Source: Sphingobacterium sp. UBA4616
Lineage (GTDB): Bacteria; Bacteroidota; Bacteroidia; Sphingobacteriales; Sphingobacteriaceae
Direction: 5' to 3'
Assembly (NCBI GenBank): GCA_002386525.1
Contig: DGIS01000025.1
Location: forward strand, 1 to 64,000
Length of the DNA: 64,000 bases
Part shown: positions 35,981-45,846 of the stretch, one piece after another
How positions within the stretch are numbered: the stretch's first letter is position 1
Layout: each line of letters begins with the position of its first letter
Made by a program: the position numbers and the translations under genes
Notes under the pieces: generated by a model
Seen by the model: the letters and a program-made list of their open reading frames with translations, nothing else
What the model was told of the DNA's origin: nothing
Databases searched by the model: none

Positions 35981-37360
35981 TTATCTATTTTGATTAAACT
36001 TGTCTTCCAGTGCGCTGTCTAACTTATAAATATCGGCGTACAAAGCAGGCTTCCCGTTTTTTATAAGACAGGTCAGATAAGTTATTATAATCGGCACCGG
36101 CTGTTTCAGCACGAAATCCTTCTTTTCGTAAGATAGTACTGCATTTTCCAGCTCTGAAATTTTGTATTCTGAGCCATCAAATGATAATAGCATAGCGGCG
36201 AGGCGATCTGCATTTTCCACACGTACACAGCCATGACTGAGCGCCCTTTTCCCGCGATCAAAAAACTGTTTCTGAGGGGTATCATGAAGGTATACCCCAT
36301 AGGGATTCTGAAATCTAAATACGACAGCACCCAATGCGTTGTCATGACCCGAGGATTGCCTTACACTATAGCCATAAGGACTGTTGTTGATCTGTCTCAA
36401 TTTTGATGCATTCACGGTGACTTTATTGCCCGATCGGTCATAGATCGAGTAATTATGATCAGCTAGGTAGCTCTTATCTTTCAAAATTTCCGGTAGCATT
36501 TCTTTACGGAAAATACTTTGGGGAACCCACCAGTCGGGTGCCGTTGAAAAATAACTGATTTCACTTTCCAAAACGGGCGTTTTTGTTGTTGGCTTTCCTA
36601 CTACAACCTTAAAGTCCGACATCTCGTCCCCCTGATGAAGCTCCAGTGTGTACGAAGGAATATTTACCATAATATAGTTGGCACTTTGCGTGTTGATCCA
36701 TCTCAGGCGTTCCATATTAATGATGATCTTGCCTCTTTCACTTTGAGAAGTGATACTATTATTTACCGTATAGGAACTGTCCAGATAGACCTGAAGATCA
36801 CTATAAGCTTTGATCTTTGGTTGAGCCTTAAGTATTGCTCCCTGGAAATCCGTGTGCATTCGTGCTGCCGACAATATCTCATCCGCACAAAATCCATTGA
36901 TCCTACTGGTATCAATGCGCGACTTATGATATAATGGATTATACTTTCCGAAGTGAAGATCGTTAATAAAGGTAATAAGGCCATCTGTCAGCAGCATATC
37001 AAACTGGGTTCTTTCCGTCTGATTCTTTACAGAGGGAAAATCCCGCCATTGTTTTAATTTTTCAAAAGAAAGGATTTCTGGATGGTAATCAGAAGGCGAA
37101 AGCCCAAAATGGTTGGCGCGCGCCAACAATAAAAGCGCTATTTCCGATTGATCCTGTCTTTGCCGACTATCTGTCCAATGATAGCCTGAATAATTGTCGG
37201 TATAGAACCTGAAAACTGATTTTGGATAATTCAGCCTGGATAGATATGTATTGTCCTTGAGCGCTACTGTAATTGCAGTATCTATCTTCACATTCTGTGC
37301 GTGGATCGCTGTGCAAAGAATAAAGAAAAAACCAACTAGAAAATACTTGAGCGCTTTCAT
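35981..37360 (-). CDS. L,D-transpeptidase (YkuD/YcbB type)
   Basis: 459 residues from ATG 37360, which starts the signal peptide MKALKYFLVGFFFILCTAIH; the frame is open 17 codons further, but these do not fit. The catalytic region reads YLHDTPQ, then SHGCVRVENADRLA with Cys about residue 377. The N-terminal half carries helical YcbB-type segments (LLARANHFGLSPSDYHPEIL, LLTDGLITFINDLHFGK). It would form 3-3 cross-links or attach proteins to peptidoglycan in the periplasm. Its promoter has the same two-box layout as the BON genes, so it probably belongs to the same stress regulon. Confidence 0.9.
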   Translation of the reverse strand: MKALKYFLVGFFFILCTAIHAQNVKIDTAITVALKDNTYLSRLNYPKSVFRFYTDNYSGYHWTDSRQRQDQSEIALLLLARANHFGLSPSDYHPEILSFEKLKQWRDFPSVKNQTERTQFDMLLTDGLITFINDLHFGKYNPLYHKSRIDTSRINGFCADEILSAARMHTDFQGAILKAQPKIKAYSDLQVYLDSSYTVNNSITSQSERGKIIINMERLRWINTQSANYIMVNIPSYTLELHQGDEMSDFKVVVGKPTTKTPVLESEISYFSTAPDWWVPQSIFRKEMLPEILKDKSYLADHNYSIYDRSGNKVTVNASKLRQINNSPYGYSVRQSSGHDNALGAVVFRFQNPYGVYLHDTPQKQFFDRGKRALSHGCVRVENADRLAAMLLSFDGSEYKISELENAVLSYEKKDFVLKQPVPIIITYLTCLIKNGKPALYADIYKLDSALEDKFNQNR

Positions 37361-37457
37361 GATATCTAATTTGTTTAAAATTTCGATATCCATCCATACC
37401 TCTACCTGCATTTATCTTCGGATGGATAAACCTTCGAAGTGACCAACTTAATACAAA

Positions 37458-37515
37458 CAAAGTTCTTATTTATAAATCACTATAGATTGTATAATATTAT
37501 CTAATTTTTATATAA
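37458..37515 (-). promoter_or_regulatory. Two-box promoter of the L,D-transpeptidase
   Basis: Minus strand: TTATATAA (37515-37508), 13 bp, TTATACAA (37494-37487), 21 bp, GAACTTTG (37465-37458). Spacing is identical to the BON promoters; the flank reads CTACCAATTAT before the first box, as at BON copy 1. Confidence 0.6.
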
Positions 37516-37569
37516 TTGGTAGTAATTGAACGGTACTAAGCAGAATAGATTGCGACGTAACAACTTGTT

Positions 37570-37647
37570 TTCAAGTCCGGTAGATAACGTGGCACACTCT
37601 CAAAAAAAATGATTAGCTTTATTTAAATTTACTTACTAGCTCGATTC
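37570..37647. repeat. Duplicated leader segment, copy upstream of mgtA
   Basis: About 78 bp (from TTCAAGTCCGGTAGATAA on) is similar along its length to 42198-42275, upstream of the broken pfkB gene. The two copies sit 94 and 47 bp before the genes and probably come from one duplicated promoter region. Confidence 0.6.
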
Positions 37648-37740
37648 TAAAATAAGATGAATTAGCCGCTGAAATATCAAGTCCTTCGTTCCAGATCTTG
37701 CAATATGATTATCGAACGTTTTTTAATAAACGTATTTTCT

Positions 37741-40278
37741 ATGAAATTTCCGAATACAATATCTGGTATCAGTAATTTTTGGTCAACCCCAACAGATGAC
37801 CTGCTAAACCAGCTGGAAACAACTCCGGAAGGTCTAAAGGAGCAAGACGTCTTAATGAGAAGGAAAAAATATGGTGTCAATTCCTTTAAATCTACAGGGA
37901 AACAAAGTACTGTATTGCTCTTTCTAAATCAATTTAAAAGCCCCATAACGGTGATATTACTGATTGCCGCAGCCTTGTCTTTTTATCTGGCAGACCGAAC
38001 AGATGCGCTCATTATATTTGCTATCGTCTGTTTCAGCAGTGCACTAGGCTTTTGGCAGGAAAGAGCTGCGGGCAATGCCGTAGCCCAATTATTGGCCTTG
38101 GTGCGTATAACAACAACCGTACGCCGAGACGGCAAAAGTATTGAGCTACCCATTGAGGAAATCGTGCCGGGTGATATCGTGTCGCTTCGGGCAGGCGATG
38201 TGATACCAGGTGACGCTGCTATACTGACATCAAATGAGCTTTTTATAGATGAGGCCGCTTTTACAGGGGAGACATTTCCGGCGGAGAAACAAGCGGGTGT
38301 TTTACCCGCGGACACAGCGCTTGCGAAACGGAGCAATGCCGTATTTATGGGCAGTCATGTGATCAGTGGAACGGCGACAATACTTATTGTCGGAACAGGT
38401 ATTCATACCGAGTTTGGTCATATAAGTCAACGTCTCCAAAATCGCATTCCAGAGACGGAGTTTGAAGCTGGTATACGGCATTTTGGCTATCTTCTGATGC
38501 AGATAACCCTGGTCATGGTTATCTTGATCTTCGGGGTCAATGTATCGCTGCATAAACCTGTACTGGATTCCCTCCTGTTTACGCTAGCCATAGCCGTGGG
38601 CCTGACACCCCAATTACTTCCGGCCATTATTACGGTAAATCTCTCGCAGGGCGCCCGTAGAATGGCACAAAAAAAGGTTATTGTCAAAAGGCTCAATTCG
38701 ATAGAAAATTTTGGATGTATTGATATTCTATGCTCTGACAAAACAGGGACATTGACTGAGGGAAATGTAAAAGTCAATCAGGGCCTTGATATTCATGGAA
38801 CTGAAAATACCAATGTATTATCGCTGGCCAAAACCAATGCATGCCTGCAACAAGGATTCCGAAATCCCATTGATGAAGCCATATCGGCTCTCGAACTAAA
38901 GGACTATACCGAAAGACAGCGCCTAGATGAAATCCCCTATGATTTTATCCGAAAACGCTTAACACTATTGGTTTCCGGAGATGATGGGCCGCTTATGGTC
39001 ACCAAGGGCGCTGTGGATCAGGTAACACAGATCTGCAGCCAGGTTGAGGATGTAGCGGGAAAACTTTCTCCAATGGCGGCATCAGAAAGCCAAATCCAAC
39101 AGACCTATAAAGATCTCAGCGCGAAGGGTTACAGAACCTTAGGTGTCGCCTATAGAAAATGGGCTAATAATGGGCCTATTCATAAAAACGATGAAAAAGA
39201 TATGATATTCGCAGGTTTTATCACCCTGTTTGATCCGCCGAAAGAGGGAATAGCTGAAACGATAAAGTCATTAAATAAACTCGGTATCCAGTTAAAAGTT
39301 ATTACTGGAGACAATGCCCTTATCGCCCAGAATATGGGCATCCAGATCGGTATGAAAGAGGTTGTGATCATCACGGGACCACAACTCGCAAAAATGAGTG
39401 AGAACGCCCTTTTACATCAGGTACTAAGGACAGATATCTTTGCCGAGGTAGAGCCCAATCACAAAGAGCGAATTATTCTTGCTTTGAAAAAGGCCGGCAA
39501 AGTACTTGGATATATGGGCGATGGTATCAATGACGCTTCTGCGCTCCATGCTGCTGATGTCGGTATATCGGTGAATACAGCAGTTGATGTCGCTAAAGAA
39601 GCGGCAGATATCGTCTTGCTTAGCCAAGATCTGAATGTACTTATTGAGGGGATCAAAGAGGGGCGCCGGACTTTTGCCAATACGCAGAAATATATTTTTA
39701 TGGCTACTAGTGCCAATTTCGGAAATATGTTCAGTATGGCGGGAGCATCTATCTTTCTTTCATTTTTGCCTTTATTGCCCAAACAGATCTTACTCACCAA
39801 TTTATTGACAGACCTACCATCAATGGCTATAGCTACAGATACTGTCGATGTAGAATGGACTCAAAAACCTCGCAAATGGGATATCGGTTTCATTAAACGT
39901 TTTATGTTTTTCTTTGGGATATTGAGCTCTATATTTGATTATATTACTTTTGCTGTATTATTGTTTTACTTTCATGCGACGGAAAAAGAGTTTCAAACGG
40001 GCTGGTTCATTGAATCTGTCGTTTCTGCTACCCTCATCGTTCTGGTCGTCCGCACACGGCAGTCATTTATTATAAGCAGGCCCGGAAAATACTTGCTTTT
40101 GGCGACGCTGTTTATCGCTGTCTTGGCATTATTCCTTCCCATTCTTCCTTTTGCTGCAACAATGTTTGGTTTTATTATACTACCACTTAGAATCTATTTA
40201 GCGATGCTTGGTATTGTAGTCATATATATATTATCGGCAGAGCTGATGAAACGTTGGTTTTATAAACATTTCGCCTGA
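37741..40278 (+). CDS. mgtA: Magnesium-type P-type ATPase (P3B, MgtA-like)
   Basis: 845 residues from ATG 37741 (12 further codons are open upstream). All ATPase motifs are intact: FTGETFPAEK (actuator TGE), CSDKTGTLTEGNV (phosphorylated Asp about 333), KGA nucleotide site, MGDGINDASALHAADVGIS (hinge), with six or more membrane helices, including VGLTPQLLPAIITVNLSQGA typical for MgtA rather than Ca pumps. It imports Mg2+. The surrounding genes suggest use in stress. It is on the opposite strand from the L,D-transpeptidase; a shared 380-bp spacer holds both promoters. Confidence 0.93.
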   Translation: MKFPNTISGISNFWSTPTDDLLNQLETTPEGLKEQDVLMRRKKYGVNSFKSTGKQSTVLLFLNQFKSPITVILLIAAALSFYLADRTDALIIFAIVCFSSALGFWQERAAGNAVAQLLALVRITTTVRRDGKSIELPIEEIVPGDIVSLRAGDVIPGDAAILTSNELFIDEAAFTGETFPAEKQAGVLPADTALAKRSNAVFMGSHVISGTATILIVGTGIHTEFGHISQRLQNRIPETEFEAGIRHFGYLLMQITLVMVILIFGVNVSLHKPVLDSLLFTLAIAVGLTPQLLPAIITVNLSQGARRMAQKKVIVKRLNSIENFGCIDILCSDKTGTLTEGNVKVNQGLDIHGTENTNVLSLAKTNACLQQGFRNPIDEAISALELKDYTERQRLDEIPYDFIRKRLTLLVSGDDGPLMVTKGAVDQVTQICSQVEDVAGKLSPMAASESQIQQTYKDLSAKGYRTLGVAYRKWANNGPIHKNDEKDMIFAGFITLFDPPKEGIAETIKSLNKLGIQLKVITGDNALIAQNMGIQIGMKEVVIITGPQLAKMSENALLHQVLRTDIFAEVEPNHKERIILALKKAGKVLGYMGDGINDASALHAADVGISVNTAVDVAKEAADIVLLSQDLNVLIEGIKEGRRTFANTQKYIFMATSANFGNMFSMAGASIFLSFLPLLPKQILLTNLLTDLPSMAIATDTVDVEWTQKPRKWDIGFIKRFMFFFGILSSIFDYITFAVLLFYFHATEKEFQTGWFIESVVSATLIVLVVRTRQSFIISRPGKYLLLATLFIAVLALFLPILPFAATMFGFIILPLRIYLAMLGIVVIYILSAELMKRWFYKHFA

Positions 40279-40374
40279 TTAAACTAGTATATCGCTTTCC
40301 TTTTTTAGCTATTTTTTTGATGGTTATCGCCCAATTCAGTTCATGTTAAAAAGAAATGAAAAAATTACTACTAA

Positions 40375-40432
40375 TTATACAAAAGAAAACGCTCATTATA
40401 CAACATACATAACACTGAAAACAAGAACTTTA
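40375..40432 (+). promoter_or_regulatory. Two-box promoter of BON copy 2
   Basis: TTATACAA (40375-40382), 13 bp, TTATACAA (40396-40403), 21 bp, GAACTTTA (40425-40432), then 41 bp to the ATG. Here the boxes are direct repeats, at other copies inverted; spacing is the same. Confidence 0.65.
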
Positions 40433-40473
40433 CACTGGATCAATAATAACATTGTTCCTAAAAATTAAACCAG

Positions 40474-41142
40474 ATGAAGACGAATGAAGAATTGCAAAAA
40501 GACGTACAAAAGGCAATACAATGGGAGCCTTTATTGCACGCTGCGGAAATCGGTGTTACAGCAAAAAATGGCGTTGTTTCCCTGACAGGAATTGTAGATA
40601 ATTACTCAAAAAAGCTGGAGGCTGAAAATGCGGCAAAGAAAGTTATTGGCGTAAAAGCCCTTGTAGAAAATATTGATGTGAGATTTCCGAATAATTGGTC
40701 AAAGACTGATGAGGAAGTGGCAGACGAAGTGCTCAGCGCCTTAAAAGATAATTGGTCGGTACCGAAGGACAAGGTCACTGTCAAACTTGAAGACGGCTGG
40801 GTTACTTTGGAAGGTGAGTTGCCCTGGGATTACCAGCGTAAAGGAGCCCAAATAGCAGCAAGCCATCTAACTGGCGTGAAAGGCGTGACGAACAACATAA
40901 CGGTCAAATCAGATATCCATAATGCCATAGAGAAAAAAGATATTGAACAGGCCTTAAACAGAAGTTCTATTGATGACAGCGATATCAAAGTTTCAGTATC
41001 AGGGACAACAGTGACATTGGACGGGACTGCCAATTCGTGGTATCAGAAAGATGAAGCTGGAGATATCGCCTGGAAAACACCAGGGATCTGGCATGTCAAA
41101 AATAATCTGGTCGTTGACAATTATTCCAGTTTAGAAGAATAA
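40474..41142 (+). CDS. Triple BON-domain protein (copy 2)
   Basis: 222 residues, same three-domain layout as copy 1, with GVVSLTGIV, GWVTLEGEL and TTVTLDGTA as domain strands; identity to copy 1 is high throughout, and the internal Trp-rich segment NSWYQKDEA is shared. No signal peptide, so cytoplasmic or membrane-associated. Its own promoter makes it independent of mgtA. It is likely a stress protein acting at the membrane; molecular function is not known. Confidence 0.9.
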   Translation: MKTNEELQKDVQKAIQWEPLLHAAEIGVTAKNGVVSLTGIVDNYSKKLEAENAAKKVIGVKALVENIDVRFPNNWSKTDEEVADEVLSALKDNWSVPKDKVTVKLEDGWVTLEGELPWDYQRKGAQIAASHLTGVKGVTNNITVKSDIHNAIEKKDIEQALNRSSIDDSDIKVSVSGTTVTLDGTANSWYQKDEAGDIAWKTPGIWHVKNNLVVDNYSSLEE

Positions 41143-41300
41143 GAAAACTTTAGATTCTAAGCCCTATCAGAAATATCAAAATTAAACGCAATAACTGCAT
41201 TCAAGTTTCCCTTGACACCATTATAATAGGACCATATACGTAATTTTGATGTTTAAGCAAATCTGATCGTTAGTATAAAATTCACAAACAAGATAAAACA

Positions 41301-41796
41301 ATGAAAAAGTTAGATAAGCGGGTAGCTATAATAACCGGCGGCTCGGGAAGCATTGGTAAAACAACAGCCAAATTGTTCTTGGAACAGGGGGCTTATGTTA
41401 TGCTTATTGATCTTAATGAGGAAGCATTAAAAACAACAGTACTTGAACTTGGCAGTGAAAATGTAAAATATGTCGTAGCGGATGTTTCCGTAGCAGCTCA
41501 AGTTGAAGCATATGTCAATGAAACAGTAAGAGCGTTTGGAGAGATTGATGTCTTTTTTAACAATGCCGGGATTGAGGGTGTCGTAAATTCCATTGAAGAT
41601 TATGCGCTCTATAGAAGAAGGTGCTTCCACAGGCCACGGCGAGGAAGTCAAAAAAGCATTTGAAGCTTCTATTCCTTTTGGACGCTATGCAGAACCAATT
41701 GAAATCGCAAAATTAGCGTTGTTTCTTGCCTGTGACGACAGTCAATTCATTACTGGGACAACGCAGGTTATCGATGGGGGTATGACAGTACAATAA
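41301..41796 (+). pseudogene. SDR oxidoreductase with internal deletion
   Basis: From ATG 41301 the first 100 residues are normal SDR (VAIITGGSGSIGKTTAKLF, VADVS, FNNAGIEGVV). Near 41610 the sequence jumps, in a changed frame, to the C-terminal part (EEGASTGHGEEVKKAF, SIPFGRYAEPIEIAKLALF, ITGTTQVIDGGMTVQ, stop 41796). About 90 residues with the catalytic Ser-Tyr-Lys are missing, so it cannot act. It is the first of a run of dead genes. Confidence 0.85.
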
Positions 41797-41871
41797 TTAT
41801 TAAACAATAAGTACGCCCCCGCCCAACCTAACCTCTTTGTACTCCTATAATATCCAACTCGCTGGCTAACG

Positions 41872-42012
41872 AATATCGCTACGCGTGTTACCCAGTTAAA
41901 CGCTCATCAGCTTAAACTCTTTGATACGGGCCGCCGCAATCTGAATTCTGTGGAGAGGCTAGGCTCAGTTACTGCGATTACTACAGACAAAACGGGGACA
42001 CATATAGTATAG
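41872..42012 (+). pseudogene. P-type ATPase fragment around the DKTGT site
   Basis: A frame of about 45 codons ends NLNSVERLGSVTAITTDKTG, then Thr and a stop at 42010-42012. It contains the phosphorylation motif with the upstream VERLGSVTAI typical of cation P-type ATPases. Membrane helices and the rest of the protein are missing on both sides. Not a copy of mgtA in sequence (VERLGSV instead of IENFGCI), so it stems from another pump. Confidence 0.6.
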
Positions 42013-42197
42013 ATCATATCATTATTGATGCGGATTATCAGCCGATGTTTGCTCGGGCTCCATCCAGATTCTGTTTATTCTTTGCAAAGGAATAAGCTGA
42101 AATGAACCAAAAGAAAACTCCGCTACAAAGTATAATCGTGCCATAAAATGATAAAGTAAATGAAATATTTATACAGATAAATATAGAATTAGCTAGC

Positions 42198-42275
42198 TTC
42201 AAGTTCGGTAGATAAGGTTGCACGTTCTCAACTATAATTAGTAGCTTTATTTTAAATTACTTAATAGTGCATTTC
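42198..42275. repeat. Duplicated leader segment, copy upstream of the pfkB remnant
   Basis: Matches 37570-37647 along about 78 bp, with shared blocks CGGTAGATAA, TCTCAA and TAGCTTTATTT. It shows that the regulatory DNA of this locus was copied together with, or swapped between, mgtA and pfkB. Confidence 0.6.
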
Positions 42276-42321
42276 GACAATCCACTATTTTATAGATGAA
42301 TAGCATTTATAACATAAACAA

Positions 42322-42901
42322 ATGGTAAAATCTATTTTAACAATAACCCTGAATCCATCCGTAGACAAGAGTACCAGCGTACAGCATATCGTTCTGGAAA
42401 AGAAATTGCGCTATGAAAAACCTGTATACGAACTTGGTGGCGGAGGAATTAACGTATCTCGGGCCTTGAAAAGACTAGGTTTGGCTTCAACTGCTCTTTT
42501 TACCTCCGGGGGAAAGACAGGAAACATGCTCGCAAATTTATTAAAGCTGGAAGATATTGATATAGACCCTATTCGGGTGAATGGCGAGACCCGCGAAAAA
42601 TTTATCGTGATTGACAGCGCAACGAATCAGCAATATCGGTTCGGATTCCAGGTGTCTAATTTTCCAAAGATCAGGAGACTCTCAACCAATATTTCCCTTC
42701 GATGCTGTTGATGCACTTTTCAAAAAAATAGGTTCTGCAATATTAGTTACACATTCGCATTCAGGACCAAATTGGATATTACTCTCTCAAAGTGCTGGTC
42801 AGATTTTTTTTCCAATTCCAGAAGGCCGCAATTCTAAAATGTCAGCTTTTAATATGGATACGCTGATCAGACTAAAATATGTACATAAATATGTCGATTA
42901 A
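42322..42901 (+). pseudogene. PfkB-family 1-phosphofructokinase-like gene, frameshifted and truncated
   Basis: N-terminal part from ATG 42322: ILTITLNPSVDKSTSVQHI, YELGGGGINVSRALKRLG, TGNMLANLL, as in FruK/PfkB/LacC kinases. About codon 115 the frame changes, and the sequence goes on with IGSAILVTHSHSGPNWILL, which fits a later part of the fold; the stretch between (about 70 residues) and the C-terminal GAGDS catalytic motif are lost. Hence no kinase activity. PfkB is a usual member of hypoxia/stress clusters with Hsp20 and PPOX proteins. Confidence 0.75.
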
Positions 42902-43248
42902 GATAAAGAATCGCTGAGCAACAAAAAGTATATTAGCAAAATAGACAGGGAGTTATTCATCAGTAAAGAAAGCGCATATCAAACACCCAATTGCCTTATT
43001 AAAGAGATTTCAAAAAAACTTTGGGTTGGGCAAAAAGAAAAATGCGACCAACTTTTTTTTTACTGAAATGCTCTTATTCTCAATTGCCTATCGAGAAGTA
43101 TTTTTGGATATAACAAAAATTTCTCCGAAGATGCATACACCTCTCATCAACGATTTTAAAGCTCTTTAGGTTATTTGAGATAATGGCTGTTCATTTCTTA
43201 GAAAATGTTGTTCAAATCCTAATTTCAATGTAGCGATTTATTGTTGTG
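42902..43248. other. Decayed DNA between pseudogenes
   Basis: No gene or repeat is recognised. Probably worn coding DNA from the lost end of the pfkB gene and the lost start of its neighbour. Confidence 0.35.
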
Positions 43249-43332
43249 CTATTGCTTTATGATCTCTCCTACAGCTTCTACAGTTTGTCCAATTTCTGCT
43301 ATCGTAAAACGCCCTAAGCTAAATCGCAGCAC
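43249..43332 (-). pseudogene. C-terminal scrap of a cysteine desulfurase
   Basis: 27 codons on the minus strand read VLRFSLGRFTIAEI, then VEAVGEIIKQ and a stop, matching the RFSLGRFTTEEEI end of NifS/IscS-type enzymes. The rest of the gene is not recognisable. Confidence 0.5.
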
Positions 43333-43449
43333 AAGGTAAATAATCTTCGCCTAGGACGCTGCTCGACTGCACGAAGCGGTGAGCAGGAAAAGTTGGCCAG
43401 GAAATCGAGTGAGGTGTCTGATTTCAGATAGTAACGAAAATGATAAACA

Positions 43450-43938
43450 TTAGTTAACATTGGAATATACCATGATTGTATGATGGATATGGCAAAACAA
43501 AAAAATAGCTGAAACCAAAATGAATGGCCAGCGTTTAAATGGTAAATTAAAATAAAATGAATTTCCCATAAGACAGATTCCTGTTAACCAAATGGCTGGA
43601 GTCAGTGCAGGAGCTGAAAAGCCGACAATGCCTTTACTCCAAATGCTTTCAGGAAACCAAATCAATATCGCCCACGAACAAACATATAGCAACACTCCTA
43701 CTACATAAATGTAGAAACCAATCTTTTGCCGCAAGTTGCTTACGGAAAAAGATGTAATAAATGCAAATAAAAAGATAGTCAGCCTAGAAATATTCTCTAC
43801 ATATATTAAACAAGGAGGAATACCTTTTGAAAACAAATCGGGTTGATAATTTCTCGGCAAACGACTAGTCAAAAGAATGTTCCAAAGCAATATCGGTAAA
43901 AATAAGATAAAACAATTGGAGAAATATCTCTTATTCAT
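43450..43938 (-). CDS. Hypothetical integral membrane protein
   Basis: 162 residues with four or five hydrophobic helices (for example FILFLPILLWNILLTS, IGFYIYVVGVLLYVCSWAIL and WPFILVSAIFLFCHIHHTIM). The last helix carries three His. I do not recognise the family. It is one of the few intact frames in this stretch of pseudogenes, so it is either a newcomer or under selection. Confidence 0.6.
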   Translation of the reverse strand: MNKRYFSNCFILFLPILLWNILLTSRLPRNYQPDLFSKGIPPCLIYVENISRLTIFLFAFITSFSVSNLRQKIGFYIYVVGVLLYVCSWAILIWFPESIWSKGIVGFSAPALTPAIWLTGICLMGNSFYFNLPFKRWPFILVSAIFLFCHIHHTIMVYSNVN

Positions 43939-44320
43939 ATATAAACATTATGAATTAATTTTGGTTTTCTTCTGTGGCCTAATCTACGATCAATTTCCTA
44001 CGTGCTCATCGAGGCAGAAGCCACTTGATGTGTAACTGCGGTATTTAACTAGACAGTGTAGTTGTCGCGAAAAAAGAACTAGCAATAAAATCATAAAACG
44101 AATTTATAAAATTTTCACAAGAAAACTATTTCAAGTTAGAATACTAAGTGGTATCTAACAATCAGTCTCCCCCTAATAACTCCCTCATTTCAAAGTGAAG
44201 ATGTTTGTAACGGATAAGAGTTCATATAAATAAACTGTTAAAAAGATAAAAATAGCGCTTAAATGCAATAATAGAAAGTGCTTTTGGAATAATGATTTTT
44301 TTAAACACAATCAGATGCTT
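43939..44320. other. Intergenic stretch, nothing recognised
   Basis: About 380 bp without a supportable gene, terminator or repeat. Confidence 0.4.
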
Positions 44321-44321
44321 T

Positions 44322-44533
44322 CATCCTTTTGGAGCCGCATCTCCACCAACTGTCAAAATCATAATCTCATCTGGAGATACTCCAAGTTGTCGCTGTACCG
44401 AAAGGGTGTTGGGAACGTTACTTGCATGGGGAACGAAAGAACCCGTATGACAACCTACAGGGAGCACCTCGATCTTATCACCTGCAATGCCATCTCTATA
44501 GTACATTTGCTTTACCCAATTGGAGGTGTCCAA
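44322..44533 (-). pseudogene. Fragment of a second GT4 glycosyltransferase copy
   Basis: The translation TSNWVKQMYYRDGIAGDKIE, VLPVGCHTGSFVPHASN, then LGVSPDEIMILTVGGDAA is nearly identical to residues about 105-170 of the GT4 at 28966-30108. Outside this 210-bp block no similarity remains; upstream, an unrelated leader runs into the frame. It proves that this part of the window once held a copy of the glycan gene. Confidence 0.8.
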
Positions 44534-44777
44534 GATAAGCGGAGCCGGGAATTGCTGCTGAACGGGAAAGCAGGAGATCGAGCAGGATGAAAGGAAATGG
44601 AACGAAAAAGCATAAATATCCAAATGCATGCTCCAATGTCCTTAAACTTTATTTCTTGGCTGGGTAAAATTTATTTACCGATATCGCTGTTTTCCATCTA
44701 TTGTGATAATTGATACAGCGTATAACCTATTTCTTTATATTTTTTCGACAAAATCTTATGAAATGTTACTACTTAGT

Positions 44778-45467
44778 TTATGTTCTTATTTTCTTAAATG
44801 CATTTCCAAAATTTTTAATAATATCCGTAATGATCATCGCTTCCTTTGATTGCGTTTTTAAAGTAATATCCGTAGCCAAACCATGAATAAATACGCCTAC
44901 ACATGCTGCAATGAGTGGTGTATATCCTTGCGCTAGAAATGCCGTGATGAGGCCTGTCAGTGCGTCTCCCGACCCTCCTTTGGCTAGGCCGCTATTGCCT
45001 GTTGTATTGTAAAATATATCTTCTGGTGAAACAATGGTGGTATGATGGCCTTTCAAAACAATAATGATATCGTATTCTTTTGATTTCTCCATGGCCTTGT
45101 TTATTCGCTCATCGTTATGCTGATGGTCACCAAATAACCGATCAAACTATGATGAGGAGTAATGATCGTCTGGAGGAATTTTATACAATAGCTTTTTATT
45201 ACTTGCTATCATATTCAGCGCATTAGCATCTAATAATAAAGGTTGCTTGAACTGTGTCAACGCCAGTAAAAGCAGTTCTTCAGAGGCTTGATCTATACCC
45301 AAGCCAGGATCTATTCCGACTGCTGAAAACCGTTCTACATTAGGGGGATTTTCCTCTCGCATTATAACCACAGCTTCAGGAACGCCCAATTGTAAAATTG
45401 CTCTTTCATCAGTAGGAACGCTAACCGTTACTAACCCAACTCCTGCCCTTACTGCTGCTTTAGCCTA
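44778..45467 (-). pseudogene. ADP-dependent NAD(P)H-hydrate dehydratase (NnrD-like) remnant
   Basis: Pieces in order: AAVRAGVGLVTVSVP near 45450, IDPGLGIDQASEELLLLAL, QPLLLDANALNMIA, then after a frame break near 45150 VLKGHHTTIVSPEDIFYN and SGLAKGGSGDALTGLI (ATP-site GSGD motif). The family's TPHPKEFDRL loop falls exactly at the break, where the sequence is scrambled. The N-terminal start and, if present, the epimerase half are missing. This enzyme repairs damaged NAD(P)H; here it is dead. Confidence 0.8.
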
Positions 45468-45484
45468 AGTAACAGCGCATCCTA

Positions 45485-45805
45485 TACATCCTTTTTTTAT
45501 CGCGATCTTGTCTTTTGGTAATAACCGTGCTCCTCGCAAAGCAGTCAACACCTTGTTTGCGATTTCAGAATCGGTCTTTGCCCAATTACTTGGAAATTGA
45601 ACTTTAATATTTTCAACCAATGCCCGCACACCATGGATTCTTTTTGATGCATTTTCAGCTTCCAGCTTTTTTGCATAACTGTCAACGTGATCAGAGAGGG
45701 AACAACTCCATCTTCACCTGTAACTACGATTTCAGCAAAACGCAACTGGGGCTCCCATTTGATCGCCCACTCCACATCGTTCTTCAATTCTGTGTCTGTT
45801 TTCAT
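45485..45805 (-). pseudogene. BON-domain protein (copy 3), frameshifted and truncated
   Basis: Begins at ATG 45805 as MKTDTELKNDVEWAIKWEPQ, like copy 1, but loses frame near codon 35 (a base change in the GVVSL strand) and continues in another frame (VHGVRAL-type segment, then FPSNWAKTDSEIANKVL). It ends around 45485 in the second BON domain; the third is missing. The promoter upstream is intact, so it may still be transcribed. Confidence 0.85.
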
Positions 45806-45846
45806 TAGCTTAAGATTTGCGATACAACTTGATTATTCCCTCGAAA